64,000 nucleotides of DNA. Origin: Paraphysomonas bandaiensis. Its lineage: Eukaryota > Chrysophyceae. The notes beneath the pieces are model-generated. The model was not told the DNA's origin and did not search any database. It worked only from the letters and a program-made list of their open reading frames with translations. Shown piece after piece: positions 23,276 through 33,845 of this stretch. The stretch lies in NCBI GenBank assembly GCA_965644295.1, contig CBFFRP010000094.1:107008-171007 (forward strand), read 5' to 3'. Every line of letters starts with the position of its first letter. The stretch's first letter is position 1. A program made the translations under genes and the position numbers.

Positions 23276-24225
23276 ATGTTATTAAGGAATCTGCTGGTGT
23301 TTGTACTAGTGCTATTGATTTCTGTATCCCCAGTGGCGTGTTATGACTGCTGGTTCGGTTACTCCACAGGTGTGTCATCATTGCAGTTGTTTACACCTTT
23401 AGAAACTGCTCGTCAATATCATGTTATCTCGTTGTAATTGTTGTTGCAGGTCATTGTGGCACCACGACTCTGTCCTCACCGCACAGTTATGAAAATGTTT
23501 CTGATGTTGGCTTCGGTTTCGAGGGAAAGTATGGCGGCACCAACATGCAAATACCAACTCACGAATATAGGGAGTTTACGTCTGTGGATGATGAACTCCA
23601 ATGGGTGAAAAATGTATTGGCCCCAAATCTGTACCAATCACTCGAAAATACAAAGAAGAAAGTATATGTAGACTTTGGGCACCACTCTCTTTATTTTTAT
23701 CGGGGACTTGCCTTGTATTTACTTGAAAAGGATCCTATGTTCTGTAGCACTCTGCATATAGTGAGGATTCGTAGAGAGAGATATGAGTTAGCACAAAGTC
23801 TCATGTATATTCGCGAATCCGAAAAACAGAAATCCTTGTCGCAAATGGTATATCGTTTCGTACCTGCGGAGCGCAAACAGGACGTCCTGCTTCCCCCACC
23901 TGTGGATTCCAGTGGTAATTCAGTATTTCAGAAACTTACCACCTACCAGCAAATGCTATGGTTCATTGATGAAACCGAAGCGAGGTGGTTACAATTCAAG
24001 TTAAATTATCAACACATATCTGGACTCGAACTGCATGAGGTTTCTTGGACAAATGCAGATAACAGCATGCCTGGAGTAGTAAAACAGATTTCCCACTGGC
24101 TCGGGGGGCACCCAAGTATGAAAATTCATCAATTGAAGAAGCACGCTGGTGATCTCACTGTCAATAAGGCTTATGGTAAAAATGCCGACATGGACTATTG
24201 GAGGATGATGAACTTTACTGAATAG
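23276..24225 (+). CDS. Putative secreted or Golgi sulfotransferase-like protein
   Basis: Exons 23276-23369 and 23450-24225, 289 residues. The N-terminus has a strong signal sequence or membrane anchor (MLLRNLLVFVLVLLISVSPV). Right after it, spanning the intron, comes GYSTGHCGTTTLSSP, which resembles the 5'-phosphosulfate-binding loop of sulfotransferases (family pattern G-x-x-H-x-GTT-x-L). Near residue 130 VRIRRERYELAQSL is placed where a 3'-phosphate-binding R...S motif is expected. This suggests transfer of sulfate from PAPS to a glycan or protein in the secretory pathway. The match is to motifs only. Another P-loop enzyme anchored in the membrane is possible. The intron (80 bp) is longer than the local norm. 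Confidence 0.6.
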
Positions 24226-27183
24226 ATCCCAAGGTTCAGAGAGCAAACAAGTTAATCATATACATACGTTTTCCATCTTTTGATTATATGTTAGTTGATA
24301 TATATGTGTAATGTCGTTTTTTTGTTTTTTCTTTCCTATGTTTTATGAACCTTTTGGAAAAGTTTGGTAAATAATATATGTTGTTTTTGCTAAGAATATT
24401 GCAATGTAGCACGCATAACACATCGACGAAAACAATATTATTTTTCAGATTTCTTCATTTTTTTCGATACTAAGAGTTCGACTTCATGCAAGCAAATACG
24501 ACGATTTATATATCTGCTTATTATTGTGTTTTAGTTATGCAAACGGTAATGAGCTGGATATTAATTATGCGTAAAGACTATGATTAATAATCGTTGCTAC
24601 TGTAATAATCTGGAAAATACACTTCAAAATAACTTAGCTGTTTTTTGCTCTGTTTTTTATTTTACTTTACATAGTAATTCTTAATAGTGCTTTTGAATCT
24701 GCATTAATATATTTTATTTTTTATCTATAACTTTAAGCCTGTTTACATCGTAGGGCATTTATGGAGGGACAGCGGAAACATTTTTGAAAGTGTTTTGTCC
24801 ATGTATGTATTGTGTTTGTACGAAATAGAAGATTATCTCATTTTCATTAATATTTCGTGAACAGCTGTGAGTGCACATCGTAGCTATGATATGATAACTC
24901 CTAAATATACGCAACTCTGTTGAACAACAAAAGATGTTAATTTATTAGCATTTCTCTGTTGTGTTATCTTTTATAGGATGTCACAGAAGCACGCTTTCTA
25001 CCAGCAACCACGTTAACTGCCCTGATACTACCACTCTGTCAACCCATTGATTATCATGAGCAACATATATGTAGTGTCCAGCAGTTATTGCCCTATTCTA
25101 ACCTACTTCTAACTACTTGTTGTGGTCTTAAATACAAAAACTTAAGTTTATCAGTACAACCATCAATATATGTGACACCATATAACTTCAGTGTTAAGGC
25201 GTACTACCTACTGCAGGAACTGACAAGTGAAGAAAGTTGCAGCAGTGATTGCGAATCGGTTCATGTGAGTAACACGACTCGAAGTCTCAGTGACGTCGAA
25301 GAAAAAGCAAACATAATAGCAAAATAAAAATGGCCTTGTATGCAGAAATTGTACTTTAACGAGCAGCGATTTCACGAGATCGAGTATGAAATTAAACGAT
25401 TTTGGGAAGGGAATATGCATTCAAAAAACAAGACTTGTCGCTTATGAAATAAATTTTGAATACACTTGTACTTTGTAGCACCATGTGTATGTACCATGCC
25501 ACAATAATACGAACAAATATGGACATATATATATATTGTAGTAATGGGTTTTTTATTTAGTAGAGTAGTGACTTGTACTTGTAAATACTCTGCGTGCGAT
25601 TCATTCAATTGCTATGTCTTGTGCGCAAACAAGAAAATTTATGGGCAAACAAAACCATAATATATATGTATGATAGAAAAGTGTTCAATAAAGTTTTATA
25701 TTTCTTTTAGCAAAAGAGTATTAATAACTTTCAGATTTCAGATACTAGCATTAGCATTAATTATCAAAATTTGCATTAATAAATATCGAGGGATTATACA
25801 TATTATTGGTGGATATTGTAGTGAGCGTATATAATCCCTCCGATATCAGATATTCTAGGTTATTATATATAATATCCTATGAAATCTTTAATTATAATTG
25901 AAACAATAATATTTGCTGTCTTTGTAATGTAATAGAACGATATATGAACTTTAGTATTCATTTAGTCCTCAGTTTCCCCACACTATGGAATAGTTTACAG
26001 GATTTTGTGCACCGAAATCATGACATTAACATATTTAAAGTAAGTGCAATATTTTCTGCTCATAATAAGGGCAACATACGGTCATACCATGATAATGCCC
26101 AAAACAATTAGAAGAAGTATAATACTACTGTGACTCAGAGTATAATAAAGTTGCTATTGTTATATACACGCTTGCTTCTTGCCATCACATCATAAGAGGA
26201 TAATATAATATTATACACGCAAGAGATAAATATCTTGCTTTAAATAGTATTGACACAATAGTATCCTGCAGCCCCACAGTATAAAAGTTGCGTTTACAGA
26301 AAGATCTACACATATTTTTTCTAAAAGCAAAGAATAATTCGTAAATGCCAAACGCTGGAAACCGCTAACAAAGTGACGACGCGTGCTACAAACTAGGGCC
26401 TGGTATCCATTATAATTATGGTAAATTGGGCACCCATTAATAGCATTTAACGGCATATATGCTGCAAGTAATAAAGTGCTTTAAAGATATAGTGTCTTCT
26501 CTATTCTCCAAGGAAACTCAAAAGATAATGTTTATGCACACTCTACAGCTATGTTGTTGTGGTATCTGTGCGCTTCATAAGAACAGTTTTAAATGTCAAA
26601 GAATATTTGGCAAAACTTGAAATATTATTGAGTGTTACGCTGCTTTTCAACGAGATAGTACTAATTTTTACCAAACCCGCCATATATTTGATATACTGCG
26701 ACAAGAATTTTCGGAGCTGCATTCTCATAACCTTTTGCCAAATGCAAGCAATGTTGTCAAAGCAAAATTTGCAAAAGCAGTAGCTAAAATTCAGGGGAAC
26801 GATGGGAGAGAACAAGCAGGCACACTATTAATTATACGTGCAATTGCTAATGCCGGGAGTCCCTTATTTTATTACTGGACCTGGTAACCATTAATGGCCT
26901 ATTAATGATAGTCCAGTTCCCGACAATTATAAATGTCGTTAATGAAAAATCACTGATTTAGTTGTCATAAATCAGGGAAAGGGAAAAATATATTGCAATA
27001 CTATTGTTAGATAGCGTTCCATCAATAGTATTGATGGATTTTTTAAACCGGCCCAACAATACTATTGCAATATTTTAGTATCTTTAATAAGTAAGTAAAC
27101 ACCTCCGTAGATTCAATTATTAGAACTTGTCATTATAAGGTCACTTGATAATTAAACCCACTACTTCTTAACTAATTAAAAGT

Positions 27184-27420
27184 TTCCTCATACTCATCCT
27201 CTGAGCCATCATCGGTGACGTCATCAACACCATATTCATTTAATATTAATTGAAAGATGCTTGCATCCGGCCACAACTGTCGATTAGCTTTCAGAAACAA
27301 CAGCATATATATTAAGTGTAGTAGGATGAATACGTTTGCAGAACACTGAAATAATCAGTTTTGCTGCGCTGAACAGGCGTTCACATGTACTGAAAGTACA
27401 TACTCCATGACTCGTGCACC
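27184..27420 (-). pseudogene. hAT-family transposase relic (C-terminal dimerisation region)
   Basis: On the minus strand one frame reads ERLFSAAKLIISVFCKRI; after a small frameshift another reads LLFLKANRQLWPDAS, followed by an acidic tail. Both are hallmarks of the hAT C-terminal dimerisation domain (S-x-x-ERLFS ... LLFLK-N-x-x-LW). The frameshift and lack of the rest mark it as dead. Confidence 0.65.
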
Positions 27421-27985
27421 TCTATTTAGATATTTCAACTTTCCGTTTCTAATTTTTTTGAGCTGATTGAACAATTTTTTCCGCTTAGCCAACTTCAACT
27501 TCACCATCCTCTGTATTGTTGCAATAATAACTGTCTGCACGGAGATATTGTAACGGAATCTTCTCAGATCTTGTCAACTATCATAATATTGATTGCAATA
27601 CTGTTGTGAGCTACTTAAACAGAAAAAATATTGATGGAATATTTGACCAGCCCACCAATCAATATATTGCAATACATTATATTGTTCCCTATCACTGCCA
27701 CAAAGCGGTTGTACATGGTAGTATCAGGGCTTACTAACACCTAGAAAATTGGTTTGGTGCTAAAAGTAAAAACGACACCACCGTAATGCATTTCTGTCTT
27801 CGTGAATAGATTCCATTAATCTATAAAACAAAGATCTCTAAACTGGACTCTATACACTACGGTGGCGAAACTTATTCCTTACTTTGACTGCGCCTTCTAA
27901 TCCTATTATCAAGGGAATATACAGCTATTACTCACATAGTCTATAAACAACAGGTTGCATCAATTGATATTTCCGTATAATGGGT

Positions 27986-28001
27986 GGTGTTAAGAAACAC
28001 C
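27986..28001 (-). terminator. Histone mRNA 3' stem-loop (H2B copy 2)
   Basis: Minus strand GGTGTTTCTTAACACC, identical to the other H2B copies, 38 nt past the stop. Confidence 0.85.
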
Positions 28002-28038
28002 AATTAAAATATCCCGTGAATGCTAACAAAGCCGACGT

Positions 28039-28392
28039 TTAAGCGGAAGAAGTGAACTTAGTGACGGCCTTGGTGCCCTCAGAGACGGCATGCTTAGCGA
28101 GCTCACCAGGGAGCATGAGACGAACAGCAGTCTGAATCTCTCTGGAGGACAGAGTAGACTTCTTGTTGTAACGAGCAAGACGAGAAGCCTCAGAAGCGAT
28201 TCTCTCGAAGATATCGTTGACAAAAGAGTTCATGATAGACATTCCTCTCTTGGAGATACCAGTCTCAGGGTGGACCTGCTTAAGCACCTTGTACACGTAA
28301 GAAGAGTAGCTTTCTACCCTCTTCTTGTGGCCTTTGCCAGCAGCCTTCTTGGCGGGAGCCTTTACGCTCTTCTTTCCAGGAGTCTTAGCCAT
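28039..28392 (-). CDS. Histone H2B, copy 2 (solo)
   Basis: 117 residues, same protein as the other two copies. It has no H2A partner: homology stops within the intergenic promoter. It retains one TCAAGATACG element upstream and the 3' stem-loop, so it may still be expressed. Start at MAKTPG as in the other copies. Confidence 0.95.
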   Translation of the reverse strand: MAKTPGKKSVKAPAKKAAGKGHKKRVESYSSYVYKVLKQVHPETGISKRGMSIMNSFVNDIFERIASEASRLARYNKKSTLSSREIQTAVRLMLPGELAKHAVSEGTKAVTKFTSSA

Positions 28393-28560
28393 TGTCTTGA
28401 GTGAGTGTTTGTTTCCTTCCAAATATCAGAAATATGATTCCCCACTCAAACAAAAACACACCCAAGCACACTTCAAACAACTCACAGCAGAGCGTATCTT
28501 GAGTGGTCGCATTTCTTTTTTTGCATCTTTGGTCTGCTCGTGAGTGAAAAATAGCATCTC

Positions 28561-28735
28561 ATATTTTAAACGCAGTTTTTATATTAATATAGCAGTTGAT
28601 ATACAGTGTCTGTATTACAGTATAATGGGGTGTATGATATAGAATACAGTTGTACGTATTTCTATGTGTTGATATGGTGCGTGTGCATACATACGTATAT
28701 CACTATGAGATCTTACACACGCATGAATTGGTACA
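28561..28735. repeat. Dispersed repeat fragment, also at about 60360-60500
   Basis: Shares stretches such as CACTATGAGAT...CACACGCATGAAT and GTTGATATGGT with the 60.4-kb region. AT-rich, no coding character. Confidence 0.45.
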
Positions 28736-29725
28736 TTATGTCTGCGTTTCCTCTAGGGCAGCAGTCAATCCTTGCAAGGGGCCTTCCATTGAGTTACCAG
28801 TTTTACTAAGTTTAGTTTTTTTCTCAGCCCTCGCTTCAGCGTAACTTTTCTTACGTTCTGCATTCGCTTTTCCACACTTTCTGTGTTTCCACATAGGCGG
28901 ATGAGTCTCTTCCACGTTCACCAGCAGACCGCCCAAAGGTATTTAATTGAGACTGATCCAAGTCTCCATATGCATATGTAACAACACTGTGCGTGATACA
29001 CCCATCGCGTCTGCGTTTCTGCTATCATCGGCCTCTGACAGATCCCTATTCTTTCCAGAACGATTAAAATCCCTCAAGACTGCAGTTATAAATGACCGTT
29101 CTTGTAGTAACCACTCCTTTATCCAGACTTCATCGCGAACAATGGATGCACGCTCATGATTTGTGGGATTGAGGTCATAGCATCTCGAAGCAAGTGATTT
29201 CATATCCTGATCACTTGCAAGATACGGGTGAATAGGAACTGGCGAGCCATCATGCCCTTCTGTCGTATTCCATATATATTGAAGCCAATTATTTCCATGC
29301 GTCCGTCGTTTCCGCAATCGTAGACTTACCAGTGAGAGACGGAGCTTCACTCTTTCGGGCGTCCAAATCTCTTCTGGACATTACCCCAAGTGCAGAAGTT
29401 ATATGCGCTTGGGCAGCGGGGTAAAGGAATAGCTCTACTATTCTGCAGAGATCATCCTTCGAAGCGCTTTTGCGTTTTTTTCAAAGGATTCGACTTTCTT
29501 AGTGCCTGTTGGATCAAAGCAGCTTGAGTATCCTGTTTACATTTTATATAAAATGGTGTAATTGTAATTGAACTTATATATACCCCCGAGAAAGCTTGAC
29601 GTTTGGTTTGACGTTTGGCCACCCCAGTAATTCCCCTTATTCCTCCCCCCTAGGATAGCTATCTGGACCATTTTGTATTTCTGAGGCAATGCTTGCAGCT
29701 GGTGAACTCGATCCAGACATCTTTA
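28736..29725 (-). pseudogene. Broken multi-exon gene of unknown function, probably mobile-element associated
   Basis: On the minus strand several exon-like pieces can be joined: a start near 29720 (MSGSSSPAASIASEIQNG), a Lys-rich piece, then SKDDLCRIVELFLYPAAQA...ITSALGVMSRRDLDARKSE, then HGNNWLQYIWNTTE, and RDEVWIKEWLLQERSFITAV followed by DFNRSGKNRD. The pattern (R-x-LD after M-x-R, W-L-x-x-W, SG-x-N) recalls families of repeated hypothetical genes that travel with transposons in protists and oomycetes; I cannot name a family. A run of seven A residues near 29480 shifts the frame between the Lys-rich piece and the next one, and an in-frame stop lies near 28944 unless spliced. It may be a decaying copy. 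Confidence 0.4.
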
Positions 29726-30225
29726 TTGTGATAACAGTTCTTATTTAATAACATCAATGATCCATTTTTCAGCCATCTCTCAAACAACTTATAACATCAG
29801 TCTGAGGGCGTCCCTATTAAATTAACAATGACAGCTAATTCTACCAAACGTTTGAGACACTTCTTCTAAAAGTTAAGAATTTTATTCGATTAGGTTAGCA
29901 GAAACATTTGCAAAATTTAGTTAGAACAATTTACAGCAGGGCTGAGTATCAACTAATTGATTTTCAATTAAATGTAATTAATTGTCAATTATTGAAATTT
30001 GGACATCAAATCATAATTGCAATTATAATTGACTTCAGCTTGCTTTAATTAAAAAATACCACGTTTTTATACTTGATAAGTTAATACTTAATAAAAAATT
30101 GAAAAGTTGATAAAACAATTTGTCGTCGCAACAATCCAATTTTTACGATAAAAATTGAAGAGAAAAAACTATATTATCCATACGATTAACTCACCTATTA
30201 ATTCATTTAAATAATTAGCAATATG
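29726..30225. other. AT-rich region with hAT-type terminal sequence
   Basis: From about 29937 it reads CAGGGCTGAGTATCAACTAA followed by AATTAATTG-rich sequence, similar to blocks at 3.1, 59.2 and 62.4 kb. This looks like the left end of a hAT-type element whose relic follows. Confidence 0.5.
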
Positions 30226-30640
30226 ATCGATAAACTGATACCAGAGGTCAATGCACGAGTGTTCTTTGAGAAAATAAAAGATTATAACGAAGAGGTTGCA
30301 ATGCTTCCAATACATTTCGGTTTGATTGTTAATGGGTGGACGTGCAGCAAGGAACATTAAAATTGATGAGGATGAAGAAGATAATGACAGTGAGAGTCTA
30401 GTTCAGAATGACGACCCAGCGCAACGTAAGATTGACAGTTGCAGGCAATGGAAGCGAGCACAGCAAACTCGTTACCGCAGCATGAAACACTTACACGCCA
30501 CAACCAATAGTGTTGAAAGGTATTTCAGTAGAGAGTAGAGCTAAGTTTGTTATGACTGATATATACAAGAGTATTACTTATGTTTTTACGCATGTACCGT
30601 CGCCTGTGGAATGAAATAACAGTTGAGATAGCTATATATT
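30226..30640 (+). pseudogene. hAT-family transposase relic, internally deleted
   Basis: One frame reads VNARVFFEKIKDYNEE and FGLIVNGWTCSKEH (compare the F-x-L-x-x-DGWT-x-x-x-x-H-Y block of hAT transposases). Shortly after, another frame reads an acidic stretch, MKHLHATTNSVERYFSR, then KFVMTDIYKS. The latter is the start of the C-terminal dimerisation domain. The catalytic middle is missing. The C-terminal part is clearly related to the relic at 62.1-62.4 kb. Confidence 0.65.
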
Positions 30641-30804
30641 GTATGTTGGCCGCAAATGTAGTTTAGTACTAAATAATTGCAATAATTGCAATAGAGACAG
30701 CAAGTAATAATTGCGATTATAATCGACTACAACCTGTGTCAATTAATTGTAATTAATTGGCAATTATTTACTATAGAGCTATATAATAGTATAAGGTATT
30801 GACA
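30641..30804. repeat. hAT-type right-end repeat
   Basis: Contains GCAATAATTGCAATAGAGAC and CAACCTGTGTCAATTAATTG, closely similar to 4.33-4.40, 59.20-59.29 and 62.37-62.46 kb. Taken with the left end near 29937 it bounds an element of about 0.85 kb. Confidence 0.5.
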
Positions 30805-31402
30805 ATTGGTCATTTTCACAATTATGATCGTAAGAAAAGTTTATAGTAATCAAACTAGATAGAGTCTTTTATAATATTGCATACACAATTGAGTGTGTTG
30901 TCATGTAAAACATATCAACAACATGAAAACTATTTCGTTTATTTCAACCTCTTGTTAACTTCCGTATCTTGACAACGATTTAGCTTCACAGTTATAGCTA
31001 TATAGTATCTTTAACTACGTATGAGAACTTGGAAAACGTTGAGGACGACAGCGATTTATAGCCCTTAATGGCTGTTAAAATGGAAGGTTGGCCTCTCATT
31101 ATACATTTTGAAAGGTACTGTTTCTTTGCACGGTCGATTACGTTTCATTCCCTCTTGACCTCGCTTGAGCTACATGACTAAGTTCAGCTTGGATCCATGG
31201 GGGCGTAATACGATACTAGTTTTCAGATATCTCCAAGCAATTTAACAAAGATTTTTCAACTGGACTCTATACACTACGGTGGCGAAACTTATTCCTTACT
31301 CTGACTGTGCCTTCTAATCCTATTATCAAGGGAATATACAGCTATTACTCACATAGTCTATAAACAACAGGTTGCATCAATTGATATTTCCGTATAATGG
31401 GT

Positions 31403-31418
31403 GGTGTTAAGAAACACC
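31403..31418 (-). terminator. Histone mRNA 3' stem-loop (H2B copy 3)
   Basis: Minus strand GGTGTTTCTTAACACC, 38 nt past the stop. Confidence 0.85.
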
Positions 31419-31455
31419 AATTAAAATATCCCGTGAATGCTAACAAAGCTGACGT

Positions 31456-31809
31456 TTAAGCGGAAGAAGTGAACTTAGTGACGGCCTTAGTGCCCTCAGA
31501 GACGGCGTGCTTGGCGAGCTCACCAGGGAGCATGAGACGAACAGCAGTCTGAATCTCTCTGGAGGACAGAGTAGACTTCTTGTTGTAACGAGCAAGACGA
31601 GAAGCCTCAGAAGCGATTCTCTCGAAGATATCGTTGACAAAAGAGTTCATGATAGACATTCCTCTCTTGGAGATACCAGTCTCAGGGTGGACCTGCTTAA
31701 GCACCTTGTACACGTAAGAAGAGTAGCTTTCTACCCTCTTCTTGTGGCCTTTGCCAGCAGCCTTCTTGGCGGGAGCCTTTACGCTCTTCTTTCCAGGAGT
31801 CTTAGCCAT
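31456..31809 (-). CDS. Histone H2B, copy 3
   Basis: 117 residues, identical to copies 1 and 2 at protein level; a handful of synonymous differences are visible, mainly near the C-terminus. Divergent partner of the H2A gene at 32106, with the same promoter as in the left arm. Confidence 0.97.
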   Translation of the reverse strand: MAKTPGKKSVKAPAKKAAGKGHKKRVESYSSYVYKVLKQVHPETGISKRGMSIMNSFVNDIFERIASEASRLARYNKKSTLSSREIQTAVRLMLPGELAKHAVSEGTKAVTKFTSSA

Positions 31810-32105
31810 TGTCTTGAGTGAGTGTTTGTTTCCTTCCAAATATCAGAAATATGATTCCACACTCAAACAAAAACACACCCAAGCACACTTCAAACAACTC
31901 ACAGCAGAGCGTATCTTGAGTGGTCGCATTTCTTTTTTTGCATCTTTGGTCTGCTCGTGAGTGAAAAATAGCATCTGAATTAGAAAATCGTATCTTGAAA
32001 CGACATGAGCTGGCAGTGATTTGTTTTTTGAAGTGTGGGAAGTCTCATAATTTCAAATACAGAAATTAGCAGTATAGAAATTGACTCTCGTTGATTCAAC
32101 TAAAC
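31810..32105. promoter_or_regulatory. Bidirectional H2A/H2B promoter (right arm)
   Basis: Reverse-orientation copy of 20363-20658, including both CGTATCTTGA elements (reverse complement of TCAAGATACG), near 31911 and 31988. Confidence 0.7.
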
Positions 32106-32528
32106 ATGCCCGCTAAGACTGGAAAATCTGGCCGTGGTACTGCCAAGAAGTCCACCTCATCTTCAGCCAAGGCTGGTCTTCAGTTCCCAGTTGGCCGTAT
32201 TGGCAGATACCTGAAGAAGGGTCGATATGCTCCCAGAGTTGGTGCTGGTGCTCCCGTCTACCTTGCCTCTGTGCTTGAGTACCTCACTGCTGAGATTCTT
32301 GAGCTTGCTGGTAACGCTGCCAGGGACAACAAGAAGACCCGCATCATCCCTCGCCACATTCAGCTGGCTGTTCGCAATGACGAGGAGCTCAACAAGCTTC
32401 TGGGCGGAGTCACCATCTCTCAGGGTGGTGTCCTCCCCAACATCCACAATGTGCTCCTTCCCAAGAAGTCTGCTTCTTCTTCTGCTCCTTCGAAGAAAGC
32501 CAAAGCTTCTGCTTCTCAGGACTACTAA
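32106..32528 (+). CDS. Histone H2A with C-terminal SQDY (H2A.X type), copy 2
   Basis: 140 residues, identical in protein to copy 1, with the same SASQDY end, the same start ([11 protein letters not shown]) and the same stem-loop downstream. No H2A without the SQ motif is present in this window, so H2A.X may be the bulk H2A of this organism, as in yeast; that cannot be settled from one window. Confidence 0.97.
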   Translation: MPAKTGKSGRGTAKKSTSSSAKAGLQFPVGRIGRYLKKGRYAPRVGAGAPVYLASVLEYLTAEILELAGNAARDNKKTRIIPRHIQLAVRNDEELNKLLGGVTISQGGVLPNIHNVLLPKKSASSSAPSKKAKASASQDY

Positions 32529-32553
32529 GTGTGGTATGTTATGTAATTCAATC

Positions 32554-32569
32554 GGTGTTTTTTAACACC
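32554..32569 (+). terminator. Histone mRNA 3' stem-loop (H2A copy 2)
   Basis: GGTGTTTTTTAACACC followed by ACCA, 25 nt past the stop; loop TTTT as in the other H2A copy. Confidence 0.85.
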
Positions 32570-33232
32570 ACCAATGATGGGACAAACATTTAAGTTTAGA
32601 AAGTTCAGCCATTTAACATTGATTGTTTCCTTCTGTGTCCAGATGTAGAGTATTATAAATGCTTAGTAGATGCATGTCGTAGCGGTTGACTATGAGTTAT
32701 GGCTGACAGATCTCCATACAATCAATTTGCATCGTAGTCGAGGTTGTGTATTGCTGAATTATATATATTAGGAGATAATAACGTTGTGTTGCTGTAGGGT
32801 AATTGTAGCAACACATCAATCACCAATTTTTTTCTCTACAAATCATATCTTTCGCCTGAGCATAGGCCACCAGAATGCAATCTCAGAAGGGTATATTACT
32901 GCTTCCCCTGGTGCCTGACGTGAGGCACAAAAGGCAGTCCCCGATGCAAATTGCACGAAATGTATGTGTAGTCTTAAACGTTCCAGTGTGGAAGTAGTAG
33001 ACTTAGACCACTGCTTTTACTTGTCATGCTGTACGTTGTACAACGTCCATCATATATATGCATCTATCAACATAGAACATAGTGAGAATGGTCGCACCTT
33101 CGTGCTTGCGGCGACGCACAAGCAGTTCTCGTAGAGTTAAAATGGATTGCGCAAGATGTTTTACTTAATATATTATTATTTTATAAATGCAGTATTGTGA
33201 TTGTTTAGTAATGATGTGTGGTGAAATGGTGA

Positions 33233-33845
33233 AAATTCTCGTAGAGGTAAATAGTACTAGGATTTCAGAGTTCAGAGTTTGCACTAGTGAGTAAATGGTA
33301 GATGCTTACCTAGCTTCTATCTTGACTAGTGTGTTCATCTAGCTCACTCAGAGAATCGCAGAATACAAATTAGCCATGGCGATAAACATCAACAAGCTAC
33401 ACGTTTGTTGTACTTTTGAGTAGGTTGTAGTTAATGACTTAAGTACTACACACTACACATCCATAGATCGCAACAGATGCAGTATCAGTGAATGCCGCAG
33501 CCATAAGGCATAAACAATAAACAGAAGCAATTTCGAGTCATTGAGATATATCAGATATCGATTGAAATAAAATCAAACGACAAATGGGTATGCCTCGTTG
33601 CCAGAGAGAGCAAGCAGAAGCGATATATCTTGGAATGAGAGTGCACTAATGGCTTATTAAGATGGTGAGTGTCATATTGTCATGGCGATTCACCGCGAGC
33701 AAATACCTCTCCATAATTTCAAAGGAATACTAAGATAACGTAATGTGCAAGTAGAAAGTATAGAGATATATAATATATATAACACCAGTTTCCGACTAAT
33801 GCGACGGAACACTGCCAGGACTAGCCGATTTCGAGCCACTGACAG
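33233..33845. other. Intergenic region
   Basis: AT-rich, no gene or clear repeat recognised. It separates the inverted-repeat arm from the JmjC-like gene's 3' end. Confidence 0.6.

Larger units (their letters stand above)
24226..28038. other. AT-rich intergenic region with transposon relics
   Basis: Very AT-rich. Contains a hAT transposase relic (27184-27420), two blocks with TTGCAATACTATTGTT-type palindromic ends (about 26985-27080 and 27580-27690), and an inverted pair around 25784-25852 (CGAGGGATTATA... / ...TATAATCCCTCCG). A readable stretch near 26710-26860 (SNVVKAKFAKAVAKIQG) looks like an old protein-coding fragment of unknown kind. From 27842 on, the sequence belongs to the solo H2B duplication. 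Confidence 0.5.
27842..28560 (-). repeat. Third partial histone unit (solo H2B duplication)
   Basis: About 720 bp nearly identical to part of both arms, beginning at ACTGGACTCTATACAC and ending inside the shared promoter at GAAAAATAGCATCT. It carries H2B, its 3' stem-loop and the proximal half of the promoter, but no H2A. Confidence 0.85.
30805..33232 (-). repeat. Right arm of ~2.4-kb inverted repeat carrying an H2A-H2B pair
   Basis: Reverse-orientation partner of 19240-21635; the spacer between the arms is about 9.2 kb. A diverged MITE-end sequence (GCTTGCGGCGACGCACAAGC) lies near its outer edge at 33084-33145, mirroring 19331-19392. Confidence 0.9.

Noticed and set aside
25784-25852. Inverted pair CGAGGGATTATA / TATAATCCCTCCG as a terminator or small transposon
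   Set aside because: Too short and lone, with no target duplication seen; mentioned only as part of the intergenic description.
26549-26815. Short ORFs on both strands near 26.6-26.8 kb as a gene
   Set aside because: No start context, no partner exons and no recognisable domain; more likely an old transposon fragment.
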